From NCBI GenBank assembly GCA_026982335.1, contig JALSHH010000018.1, forward strand, positions 1 to 64,000: a DNA stretch of 64,000 nucleotides, read 5' to 3'. Made by a program: the position numbers and the translations under genes. Positions 25,709-34,756 of the stretch are shown piece after piece. A model generated the notes under the pieces. It did no database searches. It saw only the letters and a list, made by a program, of their open reading frames with translations, and was not told the DNA's origin. This stretch comes from Phycisphaerales bacterium. Its GTDB lineage: Bacteria > Planctomycetota > Phycisphaerae > Phycisphaerales > UBA1924. The number at the start of each line of letters is the position of its first letter. Positions within the stretch are counted from its first letter, which is position 1.

Positions 25709-25732
25709 CACAGGCGGGATGCCTGTGCCACC
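25709..25732. repeat. Dispersed palindrome (CACAGGC...GCCTGTG)
   Basis: CACAGGC and GCCTGTG pair around GGGAT and are followed by CCACC. It lies between rimO and ftsW, 47 bases after the rimO stop. It has the look of a REP element; only one copy is seen in this window. Confidence 0.5.
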
Positions 25733-25827
25733 AAATGCGAAGAATGGGATTGATTCCCCCCTTTGAGTGGTCTAAAACCCTCTCCCGAATTTCAATCTCG
25801 AATTTGTTTGGAGCCGATACTTTGTCC

Positions 25828-27405
25828 ATGGTCCGTTCTGGTCATGTTGTGATGCTGTGCGCCTTGGTCTTGCTGACTTTGGGTGTGGTGATGGTGCAAT
25901 CCGCGGGAATGCAGGTGCGTCCATTGCAAGCGGACATGACCCCCGCCGATTCGGCTGCGGTGTCGGGAGTCAGTGCAGAATCGTTGCTGACTTCACGGAC
26001 GAGCCTGTACCTGCTCTTTGCCGTCACGGCGATGCTCATCGCATCACGCCTACCGATCCGTAAACTCGCTGATCGGCTCGATCGCGTGGTCTGGTTCAAG
26101 CCCGGCGGCGATCTGGGTGTGCTGATCATCGGGGCACTCATGTTGGTCGGATTGCTGTTGTTGGTCTATGTGCCCGGCATCGCCCGGGTCGAAAAAGGCT
26201 CAGCCCGTTGGCTCAACCTCCACATTCCAGGCCTAGAGAGCATTCAACCCTCTGAGATCGTTAAGTGGGTGATTATCATGCTCGTCGCGTGGTACGCGGC
26301 GAGGTTGGCATCGTATAGAGTAAATAAACTCCGCAACTTTTTCTCCGGGCTTTTGCCGGTGTGTTTATGCGCTGGGTTGGTTGCCGGCGTGGTGATTCTT
26401 GAAGATTTGGGCACCGGCGCTTTGATGATCGTTGCGATCGGGACCGTGCTCCTGGCTGCGGGTGCTCGTTGGGTGCATTTCGGGATACTGATTTCCCCGG
26501 TACTCGCCGGGTTGGTTGTCGCGGTCGTGGCGGTGCCTTATCGCATGCAACGGATCACCGCCTATCTTGATCCGTACGCCGACCCATCGGGTTCGGGGTA
26601 TCACCTCATCCAATCCATCGCCACCGTTGCCGGCGGAGGCGTGTTTGGACGCGGGCTGGGCAATGGCTTACAAAAGTTCGGATATCTCCCCGAAGATACG
26701 ACGGATTTCCTCTTCGCGATCGTTTCTGAAGAACTCGGACTCATCGGTGTCCTCATTGTCGTCATGAGTTATGCCGGGATTGCATGGACCGGAACCAGCA
26801 TTGCCATGCGAGAACGCTCGATGATGCTCAAACTGACCGTTTTGGGAGTCATCGCGACGATCTCGATCCAAGCACTCATCAACCTCGTCGTCGTCACCGG
26901 GCTTGGCCCAACCAAGGGCATCGCACTGCCCTTGATGTCTTCGGGTGGGACCGGATGGATCATGACTGCCTTTGCATTAGGTCTGGTGGTATCGATTGAT
27001 CGTACCCGTGAATGTGCAGCTGCATTTGTCGATGCAGACGCATCAGAAGATGAAGAACTCATAGCCCTGCGTGCCCGTCGAGATTCAGAAATCGAAGCCA
27101 AACCAACCTTGGCCGATCAGGCAGGATTGTGGGGCGCGTCGGTGATGCACGCCGTCGGGCAACCGAGCCAACCGCCCCGCTTGGTACCCTTGTCACCAAC
27201 CGAAGACCACAGCGCCTACGACACCCATCCAATCGAAGATGACGAAATGGAAGAACTCCTCGGCGATCCCGTCGCGGTCTACAGCAATACCTCCAAAACC
27301 TCGATCTTCGACCGATTCCGACCCGTAAGCAAATCGGCGTCGACCCGGCCTGAGTTTGCACCTGAGCATGCTCCAGGCGATGAACGCTCAGACTTGTTCG
27401 GATGA
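25828..27405 (+). CDS. ftsW: FtsW/RodA-type SEDS peptidoglycan polymerase
   Basis: SEDS proteins polymerise lipid II into glycan strands with a class B PBP. The protein has ten hydrophobic helices. Signature parts: SARWLNLHIPGLESIQPSEI, the large loop with MQRITAYLDPYADPSGSGYH and GRGLGNGLQKFGYLPEDTTDFLFA, and MSSGGTGWIMTAFALG. The C-terminal ~125 residues are charged and probably disordered, longer than usual. The start is set at MVRSGHVV; earlier in-frame codons run through the palindrome at 25709. It overlaps murG by four bases, the usual dcw-cluster order. Confidence 0.92.
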   Translation: MVRSGHVVMLCALVLLTLGVVMVQSAGMQVRPLQADMTPADSAAVSGVSAESLLTSRTSLYLLFAVTAMLIASRLPIRKLADRLDRVVWFKPGGDLGVLIIGALMLVGLLLLVYVPGIARVEKGSARWLNLHIPGLESIQPSEIVKWVIIMLVAWYAARLASYRVNKLRNFFSGLLPVCLCAGLVAGVVILEDLGTGALMIVAIGTVLLAAGARWVHFGILISPVLAGLVVAVVAVPYRMQRITAYLDPYADPSGSGYHLIQSIATVAGGGVFGRGLGNGLQKFGYLPEDTTDFLFAIVSEELGLIGVLIVVMSYAGIAWTGTSIAMRERSMMLKLTVLGVIATISIQALINLVVVTGLGPTKGIALPLMSSGGTGWIMTAFALGLVVSIDRTRECAAAFVDADASEDEELIALRARRDSEIEAKPTLADQAGLWGASVMHAVGQPSQPPRLVPLSPTEDHSAYDTHPIEDDEMEELLGDPVAVYSNTSKTSIFDRFRPVSKSASTRPEFAPEHAPGDERSDLFG

Positions 27406-28544
27406 GTGTTCAGCATCGCCAACCCGATCGACGGGCCTACATCTTTGTCGGTGGAGGCACCGGCGGGCACATCTACCCTGCCTTGGCGATCATCGAACAA
27501 CTCCGCATCACCGACCCCGATGTCGGCGTCCATATCCTATGCTCGAATCGTGCAATTGATGCCCAGATTCTCGACAGCGAAGATGTCTCCTTCTCGCCGA
27601 TTCCTGCGATGCCCGCATCAACTCGCCCTTGCGGGTTGGTCAAGTTCGTTTCAAGCTGGGGCCCAAGTGTCCGCGCATCGCGCCAGCAGATTCAACGCTT
27701 CAAGCAAACCCATGATTCGGTGATCGTCGTGGCGATGGGCGGGTTTGTCGCAGCACCTGGTGCTCGGGCCGGACATATCGAGAAGGTGCCGGTGGTACTG
27801 GTGAATCTCGATGCGATTCCAGGCAAAGCCAATGTGCTCATCGCCAAAAAAGCCAAGCAAATTTTGACCGCTGCCCCAACCACCGGGTTCGATTCTTGGC
27901 AGCACATCGCCCCGATCGTGCGCACAAAAACAATGAATCGAACCAACCCTCAAGACGCCCGTGTGAACTTTGGGCTCGATCCACACATCAACACCTTGCT
28001 CATCACCGGCGGATCTCAAGGGGCAGCTTCCATCACCAACTTCGTGCGCACCATGGTGGATCAATGCCCCCAAATCTTCGCCCACTGGCAGGTGATCCAC
28101 CAAGTCGGCAACAAGATGAGCGATTCAGCAATCGACGAGCTTCGATCGACTTACCGCGACGCCAAGATCAATGCTTGGGTCGAGCGGTACATCGACGAAA
28201 TGGGGTCGGCCTTGGCAGCAGCCGACCTTGCAATTGGACGATGCGGCGCCGGTACCGTGGCCGAGTGCTGGGGGGCAAAGACCCCCAGCATCTTCTTTCC
28301 CTATCCCTATCATAAGGACGAGCATCAGAAGCACAACGCCCAAGTCTTGGCCGACGCTGGAGCTGCGATGGTACTCGATGATCTGATCGACCCGGACCGC
28401 AATGTTCAAGCCCATCGTCTGGCCTTTGCTCAGGTACTCGAATCCGATGAGATTCGATCCCGGATGCACCTCGCCTTCGAGGCCCTTGGCCAGCCCGACG
28501 GGGCCAGTGAGATCGCCCAAGCATTGATGAAGATTGAATCCTGA
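27402..28544 (+). CDS. murG: UDP-GlcNAc:lipid I N-acetylglucosaminyltransferase
   Basis: MurG makes lipid II at the inner face of the membrane; FtsW then polymerises it. A 380-residue GT-B enzyme with GGGTGGHIYPALAI near the N terminus, LLITGGSQGAASI in the linker and the UDP-GlcNAc site RCGAGTVAECWGAKTPSIFF followed by HKDEHQKHNAQVL. It overlaps ftsW by ATGA, so translation is coupled. Confidence 0.95.
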   Translation: MSVQHRQPDRRAYIFVGGGTGGHIYPALAIIEQLRITDPDVGVHILCSNRAIDAQILDSEDVSFSPIPAMPASTRPCGLVKFVSSWGPSVRASRQQIQRFKQTHDSVIVVAMGGFVAAPGARAGHIEKVPVVLVNLDAIPGKANVLIAKKAKQILTAAPTTGFDSWQHIAPIVRTKTMNRTNPQDARVNFGLDPHINTLLITGGSQGAASITNFVRTMVDQCPQIFAHWQVIHQVGNKMSDSAIDELRSTYRDAKINAWVERYIDEMGSALAAADLAIGRCGAGTVAECWGAKTPSIFFPYPYHKDEHQKHNAQVLADAGAAMVLDDLIDPDRNVQAHRLAFAQVLESDEIRSRMHLAFEALGQPDGASEIAQALMKIES

Positions 28545-28647
28545 ATCCGCCGACATTCTCGGACCAGCGCAAGATTGGACGGGCAATATGTCAAAGGTAC
28601 TCATATTGAGGATGTTTTTGGTGCCATGCGCGATACACTGGTCATAG

Positions 28648-29217
28648 ATGACACATGACACTGTTCCCAATCAGGTCTGTATTCTTTGGCATGGCGCCGA
28701 TGAAGCACCCACCGATTCTCTTGTCAAGGTGTTGTGTAAGCGTGGGTTTGCCGTCATGCCTACAGCCAGTATCCACACCGTTTTCGCATCGGCCTGCCGA
28801 GATACCAAATCGGCCAAGCGGGTGGTGATCGTCCTCGATGATCGATCAGCACTCGTAGGCGTCGATCGCCTGCTCGATGCCCTCGATCGCTTTGCTCCAT
28901 CGGTGATTTGCTGGGAGCACCGCCACGATGCCAACCCGCCGATGGTGCCGGTCGTTCGACCAACATCGAACACCCCATCCGAACCCATCCCTCCTGCCGG
29001 GCGTACGATGATCAGTACCAGTGCCCAACCCGACGCCAAACCCGACGCCAAGCTTCGGCTCGTTGGCGAGGAGGAAGGGATAGGGCAAAGACCGGCGGTC
29101 TCATTGCCAAAAGCATGCGACCAGAAAATTCCTGCCAATGCACGCGATGTCCTCGACGCTGACGAGCTCGATGCACTGCTCGCAGGGGAGTTTGGTGAAG
29201 ATCGAGGCTCAAAGTAG
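28648..29217 (+). CDS. Hypothetical protein, receiver-like N terminus
   Basis: A 189-residue soluble protein. The first ~90 residues alternate hydrophobic strands and helices (VCILWHGADEAPTDSLVKVL, RVVIVLDDRS, APSVICWEH), somewhat like a degenerate response-regulator fold without the phosphoryl-Asp context. The rest is Pro-rich and ends in VLDADELDALLAGE. The next gene has a similar N-terminal segment (RWRVILVGRTGLDQLL, QAVVLVAA) before its GGDEF domain, so the two may be related or act together. TACACT (28634-28639) ends eight bases before the ATG. Confidence 0.6.
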   Translation: MTHDTVPNQVCILWHGADEAPTDSLVKVLCKRGFAVMPTASIHTVFASACRDTKSAKRVVIVLDDRSALVGVDRLLDALDRFAPSVICWEHRHDANPPMVPVVRPTSNTPSEPIPPAGRTMISTSAQPDAKPDAKLRLVGEEEGIGQRPAVSLPKACDQKIPANARDVLDADELDALLAGEFGEDRGSK

Positions 29218-29283
29218 GTTCTTTGAGCAAATGACCTGAGCGAAACAGGAAATCGAGAAAAACAAGCGAGAAAAAACATACCC

Positions 29284-30873
29284 GTGAGTTCAAGTCCCAG
29301 CCAACACCAAGATGCCTTTCATCGGACCCAGCACCAACGCTGGCGGGTGATTCTTGTCGGACGCACCGGGCTCGATCAACTGCTTCGGCGTGAGGGCACC
29401 ATCGAGCTCATCCGCGCCCGTGATCCCATCGACGCCATCGGCGAGCTCTCCGACCCCATCGACGCCGACTCGCCCACTCAGGCGGTGGTCTTGGTCGCAG
29501 CATCGACCGAACCCGTCGGCGACGAGCTCGCATTATTCATCGCCAGCCTACGCCTCATCGACCACCAAGTCCGCGTGCTCGGCGTGGGTTCACTCAAATC
29601 ATTCTATGACGGATGGGTCGAACCCCATGCCAATCTCGAAGAGATCATCGATGCCATCGAAAACGCCATTCCTGCGGGCGAACCGCCAGCCCTGCGCTTT
29701 GTCGATCCAACACAAATCCCCGCTTCAGAACCCATAGGCCAAAAATCAATCTCAAAACCAACCCAAGAACCGTCTGCCGAACCCAACCCCAAACCCAACC
29801 CCAACCCCAAACCCAAACCCAAATCCGAACCCAAATCCGAACCCAAATCCGAACCCGAAGTGGTCGTGGTTGTCAAAAACGAAAACTTCGAACACCGCGC
29901 CCAAGAATCCTTCGAAGAGGAATCCGAAATTCACAAACAAGTCTTGATGGGCGCCGAGCCTCCAAAGCATCCAACACCGGGCATTGAAGCACCGGTTTCT
30001 GCACATCAGATCATTGCTGATGCGCCCCATGATGATGGACCTTTGGTCGAAGCGATGCTTGCTGGGCGACCCATACTCACCAGCGCGATCGAGCAGATCA
30101 ACGCTCGATTGGGCCGTGAAGATATCTCGTTTGCATCCCAAAGCGATGTCCCCGGGGTGCCAGTGATGGTCACCGACCAACCCGCAGGCAAACTCATCTG
30201 CGCCGACCAGTCTTGGGCGATGGGCGCCGGACGCGATCTCTTGGTTCAGCAGGCCCAGTGGATCGCCCGATGGATCAAACTCGAAATTCAACAGCAGGCC
30301 CTCCGCCACGCCGCCTTTACCGATTCGCTCACCGGCGCCTGGAACCGCCGGTATTTCTCACGCTTCCTCGACGCAGCCATCAACCAGGCCCGCGCCGCGC
30401 GTCAGCCTTTATCCGTGATGGTGTTCGATATCGACGGGTTCAAACACTACAACGACACCTACGGGCACAGTGCAGGCGATGAAATCCTCATCGAAACCGT
30501 CAAATTGCTCAAATCCGTCATCCGCCCATCTGATCGCGTCTGCCGAGTTGGAGGCGATGAATTTGCCGTCATCTTCTACGAACCCAAAGGCCCACGAACT
30601 CCCCAGAGCAAACCGCTCGAATCAGTCTACCAAATTGCCAAGCGATTCCAGCAGCAGATATGCTGCCATCGGTTTCCCAAACTTGGCAAAGAAGCACTCG
30701 GCACCCTGACCATCTCGGGCGGGTTGGCGTCGTTTCCTTGGGATGGACACGATGCAGACTCATTGCTCGAGCAGGCGGATCAACTGGCAATGGAATCCAA
30801 ACGCAACGGAAAAAACGCCATGACCTTGGGCCCTGGCGCCGTATCCATCTGTGGCTGCGATTCACAAAACTAG
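29284..30873 (+). CDS. GGDEF-domain protein, putative diguanylate cyclase
   Basis: A 529-residue soluble protein from GTG. Residues ~20-135 are an alpha/beta domain like a degenerate receiver; 160-200 is a Pro/Lys/Glu repeat linker; 230-345 is a GAF-like or helical region; and 345-520 is GGDEF. The cyclase site is intact: LTGAWNRRYF, VFDIDGFKHYND and RVGGDEFAVIF. It has no EAL domain. An RxxD inhibitory site five residues before the GGDEF motif reads RPSDRVCRVGGDEF, so the RxxD (RPSD) is present. It likely makes c-di-GMP. Confidence 0.87.
   Translation: MSSSPSQHQDAFHRTQHQRWRVILVGRTGLDQLLRREGTIELIRARDPIDAIGELSDPIDADSPTQAVVLVAASTEPVGDELALFIASLRLIDHQVRVLGVGSLKSFYDGWVEPHANLEEIIDAIENAIPAGEPPALRFVDPTQIPASEPIGQKSISKPTQEPSAEPNPKPNPNPKPKPKSEPKSEPKSEPEVVVVVKNENFEHRAQESFEEESEIHKQVLMGAEPPKHPTPGIEAPVSAHQIIADAPHDDGPLVEAMLAGRPILTSAIEQINARLGREDISFASQSDVPGVPVMVTDQPAGKLICADQSWAMGAGRDLLVQQAQWIARWIKLEIQQQALRHAAFTDSLTGAWNRRYFSRFLDAAINQARAARQPLSVMVFDIDGFKHYNDTYGHSAGDEILIETVKLLKSVIRPSDRVCRVGGDEFAVIFYEPKGPRTPQSKPLESVYQIAKRFQQQICCHRFPKLGKEALGTLTISGGLASFPWDGHDADSLLEQADQLAMESKRNGKNAMTLGPGAVSICGCDSQN
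29783..29860 (+). repeat. In-frame short tandem repeats in the GGDEF gene
   Basis: Repeated CCCAAACCCAA and AAATCCGAACCC units encode KPNPNPKPKP and three SEPK units. Copy number probably varies between strains by slippage in multiples of 6 or 12 bases, changing linker length without breaking the frame. Confidence 0.75.
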
Positions 30874-30901
30874 ATCCATCGATAGGCGCCTACCCTCTCC
30901 T

Positions 30902-31792
30902 ATGCCCCCCATCGAACTCATCGCAATCGACCTCGACGGCACACTCTTGAGTACCGACGAACAAATCTCCCAATCCAACATCGATGCGATCAATCGTGCC
31001 CGTAACGCGGGGATCACGATCCTTGTCTGCACCGGACGCGGGCTTGGTGAATCAAGCCGAGCCATGAAAGCCATCGACCAACGCGACCCGGTCATGGTCG
31101 CGGGGGGATCCATCATCGCCGATCCCATTACCGGGCGCACCATCCACCGATTTACCATGAAGCAGGAAGTCGTTGCCCAAGCAGCTCAGTTGTTCCATGA
31201 ATCCAAGTGCCCGGCATTGGTCATGAAAGACCCCGCCGAAATCGGATACGACTACCTTGTCGTCCATTCCGATGATGAGCATCCGATTCACCCAATCACC
31301 CAATGGTGGTTCGATGACCATCAGCTCAAGGTCGAGTACGCCAACGAGGTTCATCACGACCCGCATCCTGAGCATACCGTTCGCGTTGGGATTGTCGCGC
31401 CCAGCTCGATCTCCAATCCGATTTCGAAGAAATTGACCGAGTTGATGGGCGATCAGGCTTGGCTTTACGATTTTCCGTGCGTGACCCCTCGGGGTCATCG
31501 TGGTGATACAGTGCATGTCCTCGAACTTTTCGCTGCAAGGATCAACAAGTGGGCCGCGATTTCATGGTATCTTGAAGAGCACAATATTGACCCCGTTCGC
31601 GTCGCAGCCATTGGTGATCAGGCCAACGATGTGCCAATGATCGAGTCGGCAGGGATCGGCATCGCGATGGGTAATGCCATTGCCGAAGTGCAATCGCATG
31701 CCGAGTTCATCACCGCGAGCAATGATGACGATGGCGTCGCCCACGCCATCAACGCGATTGTCTCGGGCGATCTCTGTGCATTGAAAGTATAA
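30902..31792 (+). CDS. HAD-superfamily hydrolase, Cof/type IIB
   Basis: A 296-residue phosphatase. Motif I is IAIDLDGTLL (nucleophile D10, acid D12), motif II is LVCTGRG, and the C-terminal motif is AAIGDQANDVPMIESAG with AMGNA, as in Cof-type sugar-phosphate phosphatases. The start MPPIELIAID is set so that motif I begins at residue 8. The stop overlaps the TATAAT that precedes rsmA. Substrate unknown. Confidence 0.87.
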   Translation: MPPIELIAIDLDGTLLSTDEQISQSNIDAINRARNAGITILVCTGRGLGESSRAMKAIDQRDPVMVAGGSIIADPITGRTIHRFTMKQEVVAQAAQLFHESKCPALVMKDPAEIGYDYLVVHSDDEHPIHPITQWWFDDHQLKVEYANEVHHDPHPEHTVRVGIVAPSSISNPISKKLTELMGDQAWLYDFPCVTPRGHRGDTVHVLELFAARINKWAAISWYLEEHNIDPVRVAAIGDQANDVPMIESAGIGIAMGNAIAEVQSHAEFITASNDDDGVAHAINAIVSGDLCALKV

Positions 31793-31793
31793 T
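31788..31793 (+). promoter_or_regulatory. TATAAT -10 box five bases before rsmA ATG
   Basis: A consensus -10 hexamer overlaps the HAD gene stop codon and ends five bases before ATG 31799. There is no Shine-Dalgarno site, so a transcript from it would be leaderless or nearly so. Confidence 0.5.
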
Positions 31794-31798
31794 CACCC

Positions 31799-32656
31799 AT
31801 GCAAACCCTCTCTGAGATCCGTGAACTGCTCGCCATGGCCAGGCACGAACCCAAGAGGGCGCTGGGGCAGAACTTTTTGATCGATCACAACCTGATTCGC
31901 AAGCTCGTCGATGCTTCGGGTGTGCACGCTGGTGATCTGGTCCTTGAAATCGGACCGGGTACGGGTGCATTGACCGTCGAACTCCTCGAACGCGGGTGCC
32001 AAGTGGTTGCCTGCGAGCTTGACCGTGACTTTGTGCGCCTCTTGAACGAAACCTTGGTCAAAAATCATCCCGAGCAGCTCACGATCATCGAAGGCGATTG
32101 CCTGGCGGACAAACGATCGGTGCATGAAGAAATCATTGAGACCATCGCCGATCGGCCCTTCAAGATGGTTGCCAATTTGCCTTATCACGCCGCGACACCT
32201 GTGATGCTCGCGTTGATGACCCAGCATCCCAACTGCATCGGAATGTATACCACGATTCAGCATGAGGTCGTCGAGCGGTTTGGTGCTTCGCCGGGTTCAA
32301 AGACCTATGGAACCATTTCGATCGTCGCCCAGTGTCTTGGCGAGGTGAGCATCATTGCCAAGCTCGCTCCGGGATGCTTTTGGCCTCAACCCAGTGTCGG
32401 TAGCGCAATGATGCGATGGGAGCGCTCTCTCGAGGTCACCACCAACGAAGACCCGGACTGGTGGGCAACGATGAGCGATATGATCCAATCGCTCTTTCAG
32501 CGTCGGCGCAAAAAGCTCGCGGGGAGTGTCAAAGTGATGACCAAAAATCACATCCTTTGGCCCGACGGAGTCTCAGGTGACAATCGAATCGACGCATTGA
32601 CCCCGACCCAAGCCAACGCCCTGTGCAAGGCCATCGCCCAGGCACAATCCGCATGA
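31799..32656 (+). CDS. rsmA: 16S rRNA adenine-dimethyltransferase RsmA/KsgA
   Basis: RsmA dimethylates two adenines at the 3' end of 16S rRNA (A1518/A1519 in E. coli), a late check on small-subunit assembly. The 285-residue protein has the SAM motif LEIGPGTGALTVELL, ACELD, EGDCLA, and the catalytic VANLPYHAATPV. ALGQNFLID near the N terminus is typical of the family. Confidence 0.94.
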   Translation: MQTLSEIRELLAMARHEPKRALGQNFLIDHNLIRKLVDASGVHAGDLVLEIGPGTGALTVELLERGCQVVACELDRDFVRLLNETLVKNHPEQLTIIEGDCLADKRSVHEEIIETIADRPFKMVANLPYHAATPVMLALMTQHPNCIGMYTTIQHEVVERFGASPGSKTYGTISIVAQCLGEVSIIAKLAPGCFWPQPSVGSAMMRWERSLEVTTNEDPDWWATMSDMIQSLFQRRRKKLAGSVKVMTKNHILWPDGVSGDNRIDALTPTQANALCKAIAQAQSA

Positions 32657-32756
32657 AAAACTGAAAATCTTGGACGCAAAGCGCGTGAGTTGTAAATGGA
32701 TTTACACTATACTCACCGCAGAGCACCTCACCCGAGACGGAAAGGATCGACGATTG

Positions 32757-33773
32757 ATGCATGAGCTTGACGGACAAGCCCTTGCCAGCACGCTCGATCC
32801 GCAGATCCACAAAGCATGCCATGGACGATTGGGCCAAATTTCATGGTTCCGCGCCACCTGGCAGCATGGTGGCGCCGGGACCGGGTTCTCCACATGGTCA
32901 TTGCCCGACCGAACCTGCGGGCATCGAGAAATCCCCTGTGTTGTCAAAATGCCCATTGGGTACAGCGAGTATTTCTGGACCAAACGACTCGGTCTTGTGC
33001 ATCCGGATGAATGGGACGAACCAAGATCGCTGGCTTTGCCCACCCCGCGGGTGCTCGCAGCCGGTTTTGAGCTCGGTGGGTACGACTTGGCATGGATCGT
33101 GATGGAACGGTTCCAGAACCCGCCTTTGGCAATGGAACGAACCGAATCATCCATGTGGGCCCTGTTCGAGACCGCCGCCGAGTTTCATGCTGCTGCCATT
33201 CTCGAAAAACCAATCGACCCCGCCGAGGCCAAAGCCCCCCAAGACTGGGCCGGGCTGATCCAAAAGGGGCTCCATGCCCTGCGCGAGACCGAAATCGAGG
33301 ATGGGGATCGCTGGATCAAAGCCCTCGAACGCATGCAGGCCAACCTCGACGGGCTTGTTGAACGATGGGTCAATCGGGATATGGATACCTGGTGCCACCA
33401 TGATCTCCACGCCCACAATGCGATGAGGCGGATGACTTCGCCAGGGCATGACCCCAGCATCCCTGGGCACTGCACCCTGATCGATTTGGCGATGGTTGCA
33501 CCGGGGTCATGGATCGAAGACGCGCTGTACATCGAAAGGCTCTTCTGGGGGCGCGAGGAAAAACTCTGCAATATCGACCCTTTGACCACCTTGGCAGCCA
33601 CCCGGGAGTCCATCGGATTGCCCGCTGGGGACGATTCTTTTGAGCTCGCCCAGATCAGACGGGTGCTCATGGCCGCCTCAACACCGGCCTTTTTGCGAAC
33701 AGAAGGCGACCCTGTCTACTTGAAAGCCGCTTTAGGCGTACTTGAGCGACTTTTGCCCGAGTTTGCGGGGTAA
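32757..33773 (+). CDS. APH/choline-kinase-like phosphotransferase
   Basis: A 338-residue protein with the C-lobe motifs of the aminoglycoside-phosphotransferase fold: WCHHDLHAHN (about 211-221, catalytic HxDxxxxN) and LIDLAMVAPGSW for the metal-binding Asp. Start ATG 32757 has GGAAAGGA upstream; a TATACT box lies at 32708-32713, giving a ~40-nt leader. The in-frame TTG at 32670 is less likely. These kinases phosphorylate small hydroxylated compounds or proteins; the substrate here is unknown and there is no reason to suspect drug resistance. Confidence 0.75.
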   Translation: MHELDGQALASTLDPQIHKACHGRLGQISWFRATWQHGGAGTGFSTWSLPDRTCGHREIPCVVKMPIGYSEYFWTKRLGLVHPDEWDEPRSLALPTPRVLAAGFELGGYDLAWIVMERFQNPPLAMERTESSMWALFETAAEFHAAAILEKPIDPAEAKAPQDWAGLIQKGLHALRETEIEDGDRWIKALERMQANLDGLVERWVNRDMDTWCHHDLHAHNAMRRMTSPGHDPSIPGHCTLIDLAMVAPGSWIEDALYIERLFWGREEKLCNIDPLTTLAATRESIGLPAGDDSFELAQIRRVLMAASTPAFLRTEGDPVYLKAALGVLERLLPEFAG

Positions 33774-33887
33774 GATAGCCCTGTACCGGCAACGATGGAT
33801 CGTTGCACCTAATTTACAGATACCATGCCCTCCAACCAAGCCTGCGACCAAGTGGGACACACGGGCATATCGAAAGGGAGTGTTGAA

Positions 33888-34058
33888 ATGGACTTGCTTG
33901 AAAAAATGGCTCAACTGCTCGAAGGATGTCAAGAGGACTACAACAAGGCCAAAGGCGGCAACAAAGCAGCAGGCACCCGCGTCCGTAAAGTGATGCAAGA
34001 AGTCAAAAATGTTGCCCAAGACATCCGCAAAGAAATGCTTGGCTCGCGGGACGACTGA
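33888..34058 (+). CDS. Hc1-type histone H1-like protein, short form
   Basis: A 56-residue protein with GNKAAGTRVRKVMQEVKNVA, the core of the Hc1 histone-like family known from Chlamydia, where it compacts the nucleoid. The family usually has a long Lys/Ala tail; this one stops at EMLGSRDD and is net near-neutral at the end, so DNA binding may differ. Start: AAAGGGAG lies 9 bases before ATG 33888. A further in-frame start at 33825 lacks a ribosome site. Confidence 0.75.
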   Translation: MDLLEKMAQLLEGCQEDYNKAKGGNKAAGTRVRKVMQEVKNVAQDIRKEMLGSRDD

Positions 34059-34083
34059 TTGGAGCCCCAACAAATCGGAGATT

Positions 34084-34632
34084 ATGGGCATGCCTCGTGC
34101 TTCAAGTTCACCATCCCAGCCTGTAGAGAATGCCAAGCCATCATGTGAGCGAGCACTTCTGCTCGATCTTGGACAGATCGACCTTTCGGCGACATTGGCC
34201 AATCGTGAGCAAATGTTCGAGCTCATCCCCCATCGACACGAGATGGCGCTGCTCGATCGCATCGTCTGGGCGAGCGAGTCATCGCTCAATGGCGTGGGGG
34301 CAATGAAAATCCGAGGCGACGAGTTCTGGGTCCGGGGACACTTCCCCGGAAAACCCATGCTTCCAGGCGTCCTGATGGTTGAAGCCGGGGCTCAGTTGAG
34401 CTGCTATCTCTTCAATCGGCTTCAGGAAAACCCGCAGGTCGCTGCCTTCCTTCGTATCGAAAGCGCTGCCTTTCGCAGATCCGTCACCATCGGCGAAGAG
34501 CTCATCCTGCTCTGCGATGTTGTTAAAGCATCACCCAGAAGGTTCATTTCCGAAATCCAAGGCATTGTCGATGGGCACATCTGCTTCGAGACCAGAATAT
34601 CAGGGATGCGCATCGCAGATATCGAACAATAA
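34084..34632 (+). CDS. FabZ-like (3R)-hydroxyacyl-ACP dehydratase
   Basis: A hot-dog-fold dehydratase of 182 residues. The active-site His is in LIPHRHEMALLDRI and the Glu in GHFPGKPMLPGVLMVEAGAQ, as in FabZ. The N-terminal ~45 residues are an extension not found in FabZ. It may serve fatty-acid synthesis or a special acyl chain; no other fatty-acid gene adjoins it. Start ATG 34084, with a second ATG two codons on. Confidence 0.82.
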   Translation: MGMPRASSSPSQPVENAKPSCERALLLDLGQIDLSATLANREQMFELIPHRHEMALLDRIVWASESSLNGVGAMKIRGDEFWVRGHFPGKPMLPGVLMVEAGAQLSCYLFNRLQENPQVAAFLRIESAAFRRSVTIGEELILLCDVVKASPRRFISEIQGIVDGHICFETRISGMRIADIEQ

Positions 34633-34721
34633 ACCCAATACAGAACGCACACAGCAAGGCCGATTGCCCAAGGTGATTCACTACGCCCAAACCATCTCTG
34701 TTGAGCTTCCCAACACATCCA

Positions 34722-34756
34722 AGCAGGACACCCATGAAGGCGTGTCCTGCTTTTTT
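34722..34756 (+). terminator. Rho-independent terminator
   Basis: AGCAGGACAC pairs perfectly with GTGTCCTGCT around a 10-nt loop and runs into six T's (34751-34756). It ends the transcript from the FabZ-like gene. Confidence 0.85.

Noticed and set aside
25690-25827. N-terminal extension of FtsW
   Set aside because: The codons run through the palindrome at 25709-25732; SEDS proteins start near MVRSGHVV.
32757-33773. Aminoglycoside resistance kinase
   Set aside because: The fold motif alone does not show drug specificity, and the gene lies in a housekeeping context next to rsmA.
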